A stretch of 57,500 nt of DNA from Chrysomallon squamiferum. Its lineage: Eukaryota > Mollusca > Gastropoda > Neomphalida > Peltospiridae. The notes under the pieces were generated by a model that was given only the letters and a program-made list of their open reading frames with translations, made no database searches and had not been told where the DNA came from. The position numbers were made by a program, and so were the translations under genes. Shown piece by piece: positions 39,103-51,021 of this stretch (its first letter is position 1; each line of letters opens with the position of its first letter). The stretch is from assembly GCA_012295275.1 (NCBI GenBank), contig CM022677.1, positions 20,689,041-20,746,540 of the forward strand. The letters are read 5' to 3'.

Positions 39103-39467
39103 CAACAACAACAACAATAGAAATAATGATGAAAATATAATGAATACATAAATAACAGTAGATATTATATTTGTTTGTTTGTTGTTTTTTTGTATATTTA
39201 TTTATTTACTTCTTTATTTACTTACTTAATGACTTGCTTTCTTCCTTATTTGCTTATTTATTAGTTTATTATAAAATTATCGTTCGTTATTATTATTGTT
39301 ATTATTGTTGTTGTTATTGCTGTTGTTGTTGTGGTTTCTGTTTTTTTTTATTTAATCTTTAAATCAAGACCAGCACACTGCAAAACACAGATTCAGAAAA
39401 ACAGCTATAACATAAAACAGAATTAACTTAGAGAAAATTATTAAATTAACGTTATATCAGTTATTAC

Positions 39468-39503
<36 letters not shown>

Positions 39504-39511
39504 GGATTATG

Positions 39512-39557
<46 letters not shown>

Positions 39558-39651
39558 TTTGTAAAAGTTGACTTTGGATGGAGTGGATGGCTATACTAAT
39601 AATACAAAGAATAATACAATAATAATAATAATAGCAAAAATAATAATAATC

Positions 39652-39697
<46 letters not shown>

Positions 39698-40240
39698 GAT
39701 ATATGAAGATATAAAGATGCATAAACAAAGAATGAAACAAGGAAACAAAAGAAAACAAACAACAGAAGCAGCATCAACACAACACCAAACACAGAAACAA
39801 GCAAGCAGCCAAAGAAAAATTAAAAACAAAAAAAATTCATTAATTAGAAAAACAATTGGTGATAATTATGTCAAAGTAAAAAAGTCCATAACATATAAAA
39901 TATTATTTAGGTCAATTTGCTCTTAAATGAAGGTACTAAGACAAACAAAACTGAAAAGAAAACAATTGTGAGTGATAGAAATATTGAGAAACTTAAGTTC
40001 TAAGTGATGTATTTATTTCTTTATTTTTTATTTCTTTATTCGTAAGTTAGATATAATTTATTCAACTTAGTAAAAAGCTATGATACTCTGTTTATTAGAT
40101 TTTTTAATATCAAAGTGTAAACTGTACATACCAGGAGTAGTAGTATGGGAAGTTGTTGGTTCTTCATTTGTTTAGTTGTTCAATTTATGAATAAAAAAAT
40201 TAAAAAAAGAGATGAAAAGTTTTTAGTATTAGTATCAAAC

Positions 40241-40276
<36 letters not shown>

Positions 40277-40965
40277 TACACACAAAAACAAACACATAAG
40301 CAAGCAGCTAAAGATAAATATATATGGATATAGATACAAATATGTGTATATATATATATATCACATTAATTAACAAACAAATTGTGATAATTATGTCAGA
40401 GTAAGAAAGTCCATGACTTATTTTCCACTACAAGTATTATTTAGGTTAATTTACTTTTACAAACAAAACCGGAAATAAAACAATTCTGAGTTGTAGAAAT
40501 ACTGAGAGTCCTAAGTTCTAAGCCGCTAAAAATCATCAAATATAACAAAAAGCAAGAAAGGGAAACAGATTTAAAGTGATTTTAATTTTATCTTTTAAAT
40601 TCTATTCATATGTTCTATATAATGGGATACATTTCCTTTTTTCTGTTCTGGTTTTAGGGATTAATTTTCGTATTCCTTCTTCAGAATAGGAAATTTTGTT
40701 TTCTTCATGTAGTAGTTTTGATGGTAATTATCAGTGAAAGAAAACAACAACAAATTGATGAATATCAAATGTAATAATAATAATACTACTAATAATAATA
40801 ATAATAATAATAATAAAAACATACAACAGAAAGAATGATGAAAATATAATGAATACATAAATAACAGAAGATATTATGATTATTATTATTATTATATTTT
40901 GTAAAAGTTGACTTTGGATGGAGTGGATGGCTATACTAATAATACTAAGAACAATACAATAATAA

Positions 40966-40996
<31 letters not shown>

Positions 40997-43236
40997 AAGA
41001 AGAAGAAGAAGAAGAAAAAGAAGAAGACGAAGAAGAAGAAGAAGAACGTAACAATACAGGTTAAGTAGACAAAATTATAATGTATAGCAATAGTTTAGAA
41101 AACTGCAGTTTTAAATGAAAATTCAGTACTTTTAGTTTTTAGTCACGACTGAACAGTTGAGTTACCCTTGTAACAAGAATCCCAACATCTCATATATCTG
41201 GTTTCTCTTTGTAAGCCCAAACATGTTCCATTTTTCAGACATCTTCGTGTATACCTTACTGTCTGAAAACACTTACTGTCACACGCACCAAATTCGGACC
41301 GTTGCCATAACGACCAAACTCCAGTAGCTAGGAAAGAAAAAAAAGAAAGGAAAGACAAAATCATATATATATATAGATGGTGTGATATTTGTTATTACTG
41401 TATTTAGATTTGCATAGTGATCAATACTGACGTCAGTGTATGCTAAATACTACAGATATCAGATATAAATTCGGACACATGGATGCATGGATGGATCGAT
41501 GGTTGAACAGAGATACATAATATTCGTAACTGTCATGTTAATTGTGATTATGTTTATGTTAATTGTGTTTATGATTCAGCTGATGAACATACAAATGAAA
41601 ATAAAGTATAATAATGGTAGTTGTTGCAGAAGCGTCAGACGTAGTAATAGCAGTGGTAGTAACAGTAGTAGTAATAGTAATAGCAGTAGCAGGAGTTGTA
41701 CTAGCAGTAATTGTTGTCATAGTAACAGTAGTATCAGTATCAATAGTATTAGTTGTTGTTGTAACTAACACATTGTCGAAAATTACGGACTACTCACTAT
41801 CACACTTATGTTTGTTTTGTAGATATGATTTCGACCGTTCTTGCATAAGAAAAACTTTCTCTAGCCCATCCATGCAATATCCATACAGATTTTCTGTAGG
41901 TAAATCAATAATTATTTTATACAGACTACAGTTGCAAACAAGGTCTGTGCCCATCACGTTAATGTCACGAAATTTGTCTCTTTCATACTGAAGAACGAAG
42001 TCCAAATCTACCAGTTTAGTATTCTTAATCCCAATAGAAAGATGAAAACCAAATTTTTTGAACAAGTTCCCATCAACTGTAGTCAGTGGATTTTCAGACA
42101 AGTCCAGATCTGTTATGGGATATCCTCGAAAAGAGTTTGCTAGTACAGCTTTTATTTTGTTGTTTTCCAAGTTAATTTTTCTAAGATTTGGTAAATCGTG
42201 TAAAATCTGTGTCGGGATTACAATTAAATTTCTCCTATTTAGTGATAATGTTTTCAAACAGTTTCCTTGTCCACTGAAAATTGTTGCTGACAATGGCAAC
42301 TTTGTTCCACTGACATCAAGTTCTTCAAGACACATTTCTCCTACAAGAGACTTTCTGGTAAAAGATGTAAGCGGATTGTCTGCAAGATCGAGTTTTTTTA
42401 GTTTAGTGAAATCACGAATACAAGCTGGTACATCATCCAGTGTGCAGTTTCGCAACACAAGCACTTTCAAGACCATCCTCAATTCGCTCAAACAGTTTGG
42501 TTGAAAAGTTAAATGTTGATTGTCACTTAGTATCAAAGTTTCTAATTTACGAAGTCCTCTCAAGTCTTCGTTTCGAATAATATTGATCTTGTTGTTTCCC
42601 AGGTTCACATAAGTAAGACCTACGGTGTAATTCAAAGCTGATCTCACACTTTGTATCTTATTAGAGTTCAGATTTATAATTCGAAGTGACTCTAAGTCGT
42701 AGAAAGTATGTTCTTGTATGTGTGTCAGGTTGCACTTTTCTAGCTGTATGTTGGTCAGAGAGACGAGATTTAGGTCAATGAAACAGGCCTGGTGCAGAAC
42801 CCCGTCCGCTTGCTGGTTCCCACTCAGTAGAAGCTTATTCAGCTTCGTAAGTCCTTTCAGAAATGTCATCTTGTTTCGAAAAGATATCCCAGCATTTTCA
42901 ACACTCAGATATCCTAATGAATCTGCTAATCTAATCAAAGCCTCCCTTCCTAAAGACGGGCTACTTTTAGGACATAATTCGAAGAATACTTATTGTTGAA
43001 TTGAATGGGAAATCTGATTTTGATAAAGTCCTAGAAGGATGGAGGTGTATATCAAGTCGAATAGGCAGTCTCTGTTGTGTCAGAATAAACAGATCAGGAA
43101 AGAAATTTGGTGATTCTGGACAAAATACTTCATAAATAAAAGAAGAGCCGGAACAACGACATTGTGAAGGACACTGAGCACGTACTCGGAGATAGATGAA
43201 GTGTGTGTATATTAATATCAAAATTATTATTTTCAT
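31188..43236 (-). CDS. Gene C: duplicate of gene B with a frameshift in the LRR exon
   Basis: Exons in transcript order: 43236-41798, 41327-41166, three 30-nt mini-exons (40161-40132, 38429-38400, 36698-36669), another (36122-36093), 34855-34667, 34397-34215, 33520-33491, 33119-32928, 32225-32184, 31825-31747, 31290-31188. Domain order is as in B, but linker b is missing and the spacer region between TSP1 1 and 2 is enlarged. The LRR exon is 1439 nt against 1438 in A and B. The extra base near 42970 creates a stop after about 90 residues. Every other exon is intact and all splice sites are canonical. Either a young pseudogene or an assembly/base-call error. If the base is an error, the protein is a full membrane receptor like B. 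Confidence 0.75.
31747..31825 (-). CDS. Gene C transmembrane exon, 79 nt
   Basis: Acceptor atcactag, donor gtaaaa. Same helix as B (IVALVMFLLAVLEVFVIF) with one change upstream (GTF for GIF). Confidence 0.85.
32184..32225 (-). CDS. Gene C linker exon a, 42 nt
   Basis: Phase 1-1, donor gtaaag; one residue differs from B (DWRNRSTEEQAASYG). The (GA)n tracts and linker b found around it in B are deleted here. Confidence 0.75.
32928..33119 (-). CDS. Gene C exon 5: TSP1 module 4
   Basis: 192 nt, acceptor atttctag, donor gtacgt; DGRWSPW, DCSATCGKGY, RYGGKFCQG, RECFSGIAC. Confidence 0.92.
33491..33520 (-). CDS. Gene C 30-nt mini-exon between TSP1 3 and 4
   Basis: Identical to the gene B exon (GDIVGNVSKPG), acceptor aaatgaag, donor gtaaga. 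Confidence 0.7.
33543..33587. repeat. Poly-A tract (poly-T in gene C sense)
   Basis: Serves as the pyrimidine tract upstream of the mini-exon acceptor at 33520; a similar run is at 19591-19619 in B. Confidence 0.9.
34215..34397 (-). CDS. Gene C exon 4: TSP1 module 3
   Basis: 183 nt, acceptor gatctag, donor gtaagt; GDPEWGAW, CGVTCSIGV, GVDCPG. Confidence 0.9.
34667..34855 (-). CDS. Gene C exon 3: TSP1 module 2
   Basis: 189 nt, acceptor ttatgtag, donor gtacga; DGGWSGW, DCSETCGYG, NPRPQNGG-like SPRPQNGGKGC, EPCTEGACPG. Confidence 0.92.
36093..36122 (-). CDS. Gene C mini-exon EPAISSITNTG
   Basis: 30 nt, acceptor cgaatgaag, donor gtatgt, phase 1-1. It is related in sequence and flanks (ttaatatca/acatcaaagtgtaaactgtac) to the EPTTSHTTTPG exons. 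The B counterpart has lost its donor. Confidence 0.6.
36669..36698 (-). CDS. Gene C mini-exon copy 3 (EPTTSHTTTPG)
   Basis: 30 nt, same product with one synonymous difference (ACG for ACT), acceptor aaatgaag, donor gtatgt. Confidence 0.62.
37825..37853 (+). pseudogene. Inverted TSP1-exon relic, copy 1 in gene C intron
   Basis: Plus-strand gtaaaag acceptor-like site, then TTGACTTTGGATGGAGTGG, followed by stops; resembles the start of the TSP1 module 2 exon. Confidence 0.6.
38400..38429 (-). CDS. Gene C mini-exon copy 2 (EPTTSHTTTPG)
   Basis: 30 nt, identical product and splice sites to copy 1. Confidence 0.62.
39568..39596 (+). pseudogene. Inverted TSP1-exon relic, copy 2
   Basis: Same sequence as the relic at 37825, in the next repeat unit. 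Confidence 0.6.
40132..40161 (-). CDS. Gene C mini-exon copy 1 (EPTTSHTTTPG)
   Basis: 30 nt, acceptor aaatgaag, donor gtatgt, phase 1-1. First of three tandem copies in transcript order, carried by the 1.7-kb intronic repeat. Confidence 0.62.
40908..40936 (+). pseudogene. Inverted TSP1-exon relic, copy 3
   Basis: Same sequence, in the shortened third unit. Confidence 0.6.
41166..41327 (-). CDS. Gene C exon 2: TSP1 module 1
   Basis: 162 nt, acceptor tttcctag, donor gtaact, phase 1-1; WSLW, RCLKNGTC, RCWDSCYKG. Confidence 0.9.
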
Positions 43237-43284
43237 TCTGTTCTTAAAATTCAATTTAATCCGAATTCACACTGTTTTGAGCAC
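41798..43284 (-). CDS. Gene C exon 1: LRR domain, interrupted by +1 frameshift
   Basis: Acceptor tatctag, ATG at 43236. The signal peptide and N-cap (CPSQCRC) are intact. At 42967-42975 the sequence reads ATGTCCTAAAAG where B has AAGTCAAAAAG, so the frame stops at TAA 42969-42967. The LRR frame resumes at once in +1 register to the C-cap and a GTGAGT donor. Confidence 0.85.
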
Positions 43285-43304
43285 CTAGATAAAATATTAA
43301 TAAA

Positions 43305-43444
<140 letters not shown>

Positions 43445-43931
43445 GATATTTAGATAATCGTCTGAAAATGTTAAATTACTGTATGCCAATCAGATGCATT
43501 TTTGTGTGCATAGATACACCAGATATTTATTACACATAAATCGTTGAAGCAAACAGAAGTGATAGTGTTGTTTTAACATTAAAAGTGTGATTGTATGCTA
43601 CGTGGAAAAGCTGAATGGGTCTAATAAAATTAAAATGTTCATAGCTAAAACTTATTAAAATATTATTAGAAATATTTCTTTCCCCTTATATTAATACTTA
43701 TGTGTCATTTTCATGTACAAACGTATTCCGGAGCTTGTTCAATGTTTCTAGAGCAGCCGTTCCTTCCTACTAAATTAGATTAAATCATCAACAACAAAAA
43801 AAAAAAAAAAAAAAAAAAATATTTAAATATAAAAATTAATTAAAAAATAAAATAAAATAAATAATATAAAAAGACAAACACGAAAAAAAGAATTACCTAA
43901 TGTCGAGTGTTCTGTTAGAATAAAATAAAAG

Positions 43932-43964
<33 letters not shown>

Positions 43965-44097
43965 AAGAAAGAAAAGTTTATGAAAGTGAATTTGAAATTT
44001 AAAATTGTCATTATTAACGTATTATTACTTTACTAAGCCACATCTGCTGCGCGTCTGCTTTGATTGCCGGGGTTGTTGTTATTTTTCTTTCTTTTTC

Positions 44098-44152
44098 TTA
44101 CGTAATTTGTTATATACGTCAGCTGCTATTACAGAGGCCTGGTATGGGCTTC
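44098..44152 (-). promoter_or_regulatory. Conserved upstream block of gene C
   Basis: Counterpart of 6858-6912 (A) and 27489-27543 (B): ttacgtaatt, acgtcagctgct and cctggtatggg in the same order and spacing. Confidence 0.35.
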
Positions 44153-44185
44153 ACATATTTATTAGAGTTTGAAAAAAATAATAAA

Positions 44186-44298
<113 letters not shown>

Positions 44299-44345
44299 GC
44301 TTACCATTGTTGTTTATTTGATTGTTTATAAATTTACGTATTTAG

Positions 44346-45092
44346 TTAGGGAACTAGAAGGGATATTCTGACAAGGAAAAGTTAAGAAAAATGGCAAAGG
44401 TAATATTTATGATCCTGACGTACATGATACCACTACCACCACCAGTAGTAAATATATTTGTGTTATATAAATTAAAAATAATGATAATAAAAACAAATAA
44501 TGAAAAATGAAATCTAAATCATTTAAGAATTCAAAACAGAAACGATAATAAATTTTTAAAATATAATAATAAAATAAAGTAAAAAATAAAAAATAAAGAA
44601 ACAAATAAAGAAAGAAAGAAAGACATACAAAGAAAAAACACAAATAAATATTTTAAAACTAATTTTTAATTTCCGTATCAGAATCTAACTAGCTTCGATT
44701 CTGAAACTCTGTACAAAGGTTTTAATCAGAGTTTTCTTTATAACATTTTTTCCTACATATACAAATATAAAACTCTCTATTTAGTTCTACACAGAGTTTG
44801 TTTTTGATAAACACACCTGCATACACAAATAGTAATAATGTTTGTGTTGCATAATTATTCATTGTACTTGATGGTACCAGGGTCAATAACTGATTGATCT
44901 GTAAATGTCCACACACCTTGTAACACAGCTTAGAAACATCCACACGTTCAAGTCAGCTTTAAAAAATAGGCCAAACGCCTAATTTATGTTAAAAAAATAA
45001 ATAAATCAAATAATAATAAAAAAATAAAAAAAATAACCAAGGCACTATTCTAAAAAAACGTGATGACAACAAGAAGAACAGCAGCGATTCTG

Positions 45093-45160
<68 letters not shown>

Positions 45161-45570
45161 GTTTCGTATTTACAAAATGATTTCTGAATGACGTAAGAAT
45201 GACGAAACGGTTCAAACCGTTGTTTCCGGTAAGCAGTATCAATAATAATTAAAAAATTTCTACATTACAGAAACTTGTAACTTTTAATCTCTTTATTATC
45301 ATCAAACCGTGTTTGTTAAGTTTCTTATTATTTAATTTTCATAACAATATTACTATTTTTCATTTGATCTGTGTTTTAATTCCGAAGTTTCAGTGAGTGA
45401 GAGAAATTAAGAATATTTGCCGTGTCACAAGCTTTCGACACTGTCCCACTTTTCAAAGGACGATGATATACACCATACAAAGGTACAGTAATCTCAATCT
45501 TTAATTTATTATTATTATATTTCTTATATTTCCTATATAAACTAAATAAATACTACTACTACTACTTCTA

Positions 45571-45604
<34 letters not shown>

Positions 45605-45994
45605 GAATAATAATAAAATTGTCATGCGTCGAAGTTTAAAAAAGGTGGTTTGAAATATTGAGGCGGATGACACTGTGGAATTCGATTTTTATTTATATGT
45701 TTTCTTATTTTTCTTCTTCTTATTTGTTTTCTTTTTAGTAAGTAATGTGAATTTGCAGTATCATACATGAACGTTTACAATGTTTAAATCATTTTTAATT
45801 CTTTAGAATGCATTTTCTAATACAGAAAATCATAATCACTATCATCATCATAATCATCGTTATTATTATTAATGTTATTACATTATTATAATTTGTATTA
45901 CTACTACTACTTCACTGTTACTACTAGTAATATCATGATCTCCTTTTGTCATTAATTTTCGTTTTTTATTAATCTTCGTGTTTTCTTTTTGCAG
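44346..45994. other. Region between divergent genes C and D
   Basis: No supported exon. It holds (AAT)n at 45096-45159 and scattered AT-rich repeats. It is absent from the B-D' junction. It should contain the gene D promoter, but I see no clear core promoter signal. Confidence 0.5.
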
Positions 45995-47487
45995 ATTTTT
46001 AAGATTTTAGTTTTATCTCTCTCTCATGGCATGGATTTTGCCATTTTAATAATTGTTTTCTTCACAAACCTTTATCAGCAAACAGTAGCTTCCAATTCTT
46101 GCCCCAGAATCTGTCAGTGTAAAACAGTACAGCTTTATAATAGATGGAACGTTTATGATGTATTCTGCGCAAAAGTAAACAATACCTTTCCAGATCTAAA
46201 CCTTCTGAAATCAGTGAGAAAACCAATCCAGCTACGTGTCCAAGACACTTACATAAAAAACGTAAGGAAATCCGATTTCCCATCTAATTTAACTATCCTG
46301 AGTTTACGACTTAATGCACAATCTTACGTGCATTTGGAAGACGATGCATTTATTAATATAGCAGACACGCTGCAGTATCTAAATCTGGAAAGTATCAAAA
46401 TATCTTTTAAAAAAACATTGACATTTCTAAACGGTCTCAAGAACCTAAAGAAACTTTCTCTAGGATACAACTATCAAAAGACTGGAATTCTGAACGATAA
46501 TATTTTCAGTAATTTAAGTCTCTTGTCTCTGCAATTTATTGAACTTAACAATTGTAACCTCAAACATATAAATGACCATGCATTTAATAGTTTGTTATCG
46601 CTTCGAATCTTGAATCTCAAATCCAACAGCTTACGTAAAGTGCCTTCTGCATTCACAAATATGAGACATCTTTCTCTGTTGAATCTGGGAGATAATCTCA
46701 TCAGGAAAATTAAGGAACATGACTTCAAAGGACTTGTCAAACTAAGTTCTTTAATACTGTCTGGTAATGATCACATTTCTTTAAGACCATTTTGTTTCAG
46801 TCACTTGGCGAATTCGTTAAAAATATTGATAATGCGAAACTGCAGCATGCAGTATGTGCCAACTGCAATTGTGAAGTTGAAGCATTTAATTAAACTTGAT
46901 CTTGCTGACAATGAGCTCAAGAATTTCAAAAGAAATTCTCTTCAAGGCGAGATATGTCTTTATGAACTTAATCTGAGCGCATCAAAATTTCCATTATCTG
47001 CAGGAATTTTTCTTGAACAAAAAAACTGTTTGAGAAAATTGTCGCTCAGGAGAAGAAATATAAGTATTGTTCCCACACACGCCTTTCAAGGATTAACTAA
47101 ACTTAGGATGCTTAATCTTAGACAAAACAACATCAAAAGTTTACAAAAGAAAACTTTTGGAGAATTGCCTCTCACTATGATAGACTTGTCTGAAAATCCA
47201 CTGACTGAGATAAAAGTTGATGCATTTGAAGGACTTGGCTCGTCATTGTCCATAGGTCTAGAAAATACAGATCTCAGAGATATAGCTTTTATTCTACAAT
47301 ACGAAAAGAAGAAATTTCGTACAGTTAAGTTGACGGGTGCACGACTTATTTGTAGTTGTACAGTGTATGAAAGTCTAGTCAATCTACAATACGGAACACT
47401 AGAAGGCTCTTGTTTTATGAACACGAAAGAATTAATGTTTACAAGTTCAGTGACGAAATCCGAAATACGAGATTACTACAAATGTCA
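45995..47487 (+). CDS. Gene D exon 1: signal peptide and LRR domain
   Basis: Acceptor tttttgcag. ATG 46031 is chosen, giving leader MDFAILIIVFFTNLYQQTVA, then N-cap CPRICQC, repeats (for example LSLLNLGDNLIRKI, LIKLDLADNEL) and C-cap CSCTVYE...C..CQC. The homologous GTGAGT donor at 47490 would shift the next exon out of frame; ending at 47487 with donor gtgtga keeps it open. Confidence 0.85.
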
Positions 47488-49441
47488 GTGTGAGTATTTA
47501 TTTGTTAGTGAAATTCTGCATTACAATCTTCAACACCTAAGTTTAGTATTATTTATTTATGTTATTACTATTATATCTATATAATAGTAACTTTTACGTG
47601 TTTGTGTGTGTGCACGCGCGTTTGTTTATTGTTTTAATCTATAATGACTAATACAAAATTGTATGTTTTATGTTTCAGTGTCGGGGCATGGTCACTGTGG
47701 ACGAGACAACGCGATGGATTGTGTGATGCTGACTGTTTTCAATATGTAAACTTTTCACGTGTGTGTTTAAAACGAGGTTCTTGTACAGGAGAAACTAAAC
47801 TAACCAGACGACTGAAATGTTTAAACTGTGAAAGAAGTAAGTAAAACTCGAGATGAAATAGACTCATTACTAAAACGTAAAAGAAAATAGTCATACAAGT
47901 TTAATTAATAATGAAGTATATTAAGATGAGAAGATTTTGCAAAAAAAATCAGTTCGGCGATAGATATAAAAAATGAAGAAAACAACAACAAGTAGAAACC
48001 AAAGAAAAACAGTCACAATGATAATTAAAATATTTGCTGACTAAACGTGATTAACTTGTTAGAACGAATAACAGAACATTTCCAATTTCAGTAACAGGAC
48101 TGTGGAGTACGTGGTTAAGAGTTAGTTCTACTCAGTGTGATGTCAGCTGTAAACAAAGAGTGACCTTTCTTCGACAGTGTAAACCAGCAGACAGCAGCGA
48201 CACGCCATCTGTCAGGTGTAAGGGAGATAACAGAATTCGCACGACATCACAGAACTGTACAGGTGATCGATGCGTCACTCACGAAGGCCGCTTAAGTCCT
48301 GACCGTAATAACAGTACTCACCTTTACGAAAGAATTGCACTTGTTGCTGCTATGAAAGGTAAACTAAAATACAATAAAGATAACTCAGGATAAGATAAGA
48401 TAAGATATTAGAATAGAATAGAATAGAATAGAATAGAATAAAATAAATGAATAAAAAAAAAAGATTAGGCTAAATTATGTAATATGGTACATAGGTTTTT
48501 GTACATTGTATTGATAATGATGATGATAATGATAACAGTAACAGAAACAATAATAATAACAACAAAAATAAAACAGTATATTTAAAAAATTAACAAATAA
48601 AAGACAATTTAAAAAATACTACCGAAAATAATAAAAAAGGAACAACACATATATATGTGCATTTTCTCTTATTTTATTGATATATTATTTATTTCCTTCT
48701 TTTAATGTTTTACATTTAATTTTTATTGTTTTTTCTTAGCTATTGGAGGATGGACGAATTGGATTCGTATAGACAACAGACGATGCAGCGTCACTTGTGG
48801 TTATGGTGCGATCGAAAATGATGAAATTCGATACTGTGTAACCAATGTTCCTGGAAATTGTATTGGAATAGCGAAGAGACACCGCGTGTGGGCATGTACT
48901 AATGCTGTGTGTGACGGTAAGATGTCTTGGTTTTAATAGTACAAGGAATAAAACTCGTTTTGTAACAGCAATAAAACGCTTTTTGTTAAAATTCTCTTTG
49001 GTTATGTTATATGAAATTCTTAATTTTATAAATAAATAAACAAACAAACAAATAAATAAATTAATTAATTAACAAGGTAATTAATTAATAATTTCTGTGT
49101 TTATTTATATAAAATCTTCCATTATAAATAAATACATAAATTAATTAATTAATTAACGCAATGTGACCCTTATAACTAAATACATAAATTATTTTAAAAT
49201 GTATTTACATGTTTTCAGTCAAACATAAATAATCAAATATATATGCACGTCTTTATATACGTACAAAAAACTTTATAAATTAAAAAATAATTAAAAATAT
49301 CTTTGTATTAAAGCCTGTATGTATATGTATATTTATATACGCGCGTGTGTGTGTGTGTGTGTGTGAATGTGTTTAAGTGAGTGTGTGTGTGTGTGTATAA
49401 GCATTTACATGCTATATAGAGACCAAGACATAGATACATAC

Positions 49442-49474
<33 letters not shown>

Positions 49475-49785
49475 AACTCACTCTTATCTTGTAGACGATT
49501 CTGGATGGGGTGCATGGATTACAGTGAGAGTATCAGCGTGTAGTGTTTCGTGTGGTGTTGGTGTTGAAATTCACAAAAAATTTCGATATTGCGTTAAGAA
49601 GCGCATAAAGAAATGCGATGGTTCTGGTTTGATGAGTGAACCTAAAGTGTGCAGAACAGGCATTACCTGTCCCAGTAAGATATATCTATATATATATATA
49701 TACATTTTGATTTTATCATTCTTTTTCTTAATGATACATTTGTTTATTAATTTATTTAAATTTAATAATTCTATTATTTTTTTTA

Positions 49786-49834
<49 letters not shown>

Positions 49835-49864
49835 TTTATTTTTATTATTTTTATTATTATTATA

Positions 49865-49915
<51 letters not shown>

Positions 49916-50184
49916 GTTGTTGTTTTCCCTGTTATCATTTTTCGTATTTTTGTATTTTGTGTTTCATAATATGTATATATCTGTATCTATATATATATAT
50001 ACACACACATTTTGATTTTATCATTCTTTTTCTTAATGATACATTTATCTATTAATTTATTTATATTTATTAATTGTATTGTTATTATTATTATTATTAT
50101 TATTATTTTTATACAAGCATCATGATCATCGTCATCACCATAATCGTCATCATCATTTCATATTTATTATCATTATTATTATTA

Positions 50185-50234
<50 letters not shown>

Positions 50235-50981
50235 GTTATTATTGTTATTGTTGTTGTTATTGTTTTCGCTATTATCATTTTTTCGTATTTTTGTATTTTG
50301 TGTTTCATATTGCTAATTACTTTTTACTTTTTTTTTTTCTAAAACATTATCAAACATAAATGAAGATGAGGGACAATTGGGTAGGTACCATTATTTCTTC
50401 TTTTTTTTACGTAAATATATTGTCATAGATGCACGGCGTTACACACAAAGAGACAGACATCCAAATTAAGTTGATTCTTTAAAATAATATTTATTATTAG
50501 CAGTTCAGCCAGTCCTCTATGTTCTGAAAATTTATTCATGAAATTTTAATTTTAACTATTTTTGCTTTTACTGTCACACTGATAGATTGTATATATTGTT
50601 ATTTTATGTACGTTACTGTAAATGCACCAGCTTGTTATAATTATGTTAAATTTGATGCGAAAATGTCGACATGCTCTTCAGGCAACGGCCCGGTTATAAA
50701 CATAATTCTGTACTTCATTTTTGGGCATTTTGCTTTGTACTTTATTTAAAAAGTAATCAAAACTGAATTAATCAAATCACCATCTGAGTGAGTTACGTGG
50801 ACATGATAGGCAAAGATACATTTTATATTATGAATATATAATAAACAGACAGATCATTCACAAATCATGAACGTTGTTCGTAAGTGTATCATCTGGTCTT
50901 TATACATGTAATAATAACAATAATAATAATAAAGATTGTAATAATAATAATAATAATAATAATAACAATAATAATAATAAA

Positions 50982-51021
<40 letters not shown>

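Larger units (their letters stand above)
36180..41050. repeat. About 1.7-kb intronic tandem repeat, nearly three copies
   Basis: Landmarks recur in order. 'aagatgcataa' is at about 36334, 37980 and 39715; the mini-exon is at 36669, 38400 and 40132; 'ctacaaatattatttaggtt' is at about 36996 and 38698; the inverted TSP1 relic is at 37825, 39568 and 40908. The last copy is shortened. Gene B has one copy (about 22080-23900). Confidence 0.85.

Noticed and set aside
45989-47584. Reading gene D exon 1 as a complete LRR-only protein ending at 47584
   Set aside because: The C-cap ends exactly at the donor and the extra residues are hydrophobic intron read-through. Retention as a minor form cannot be excluded, but it is not the simplest model.
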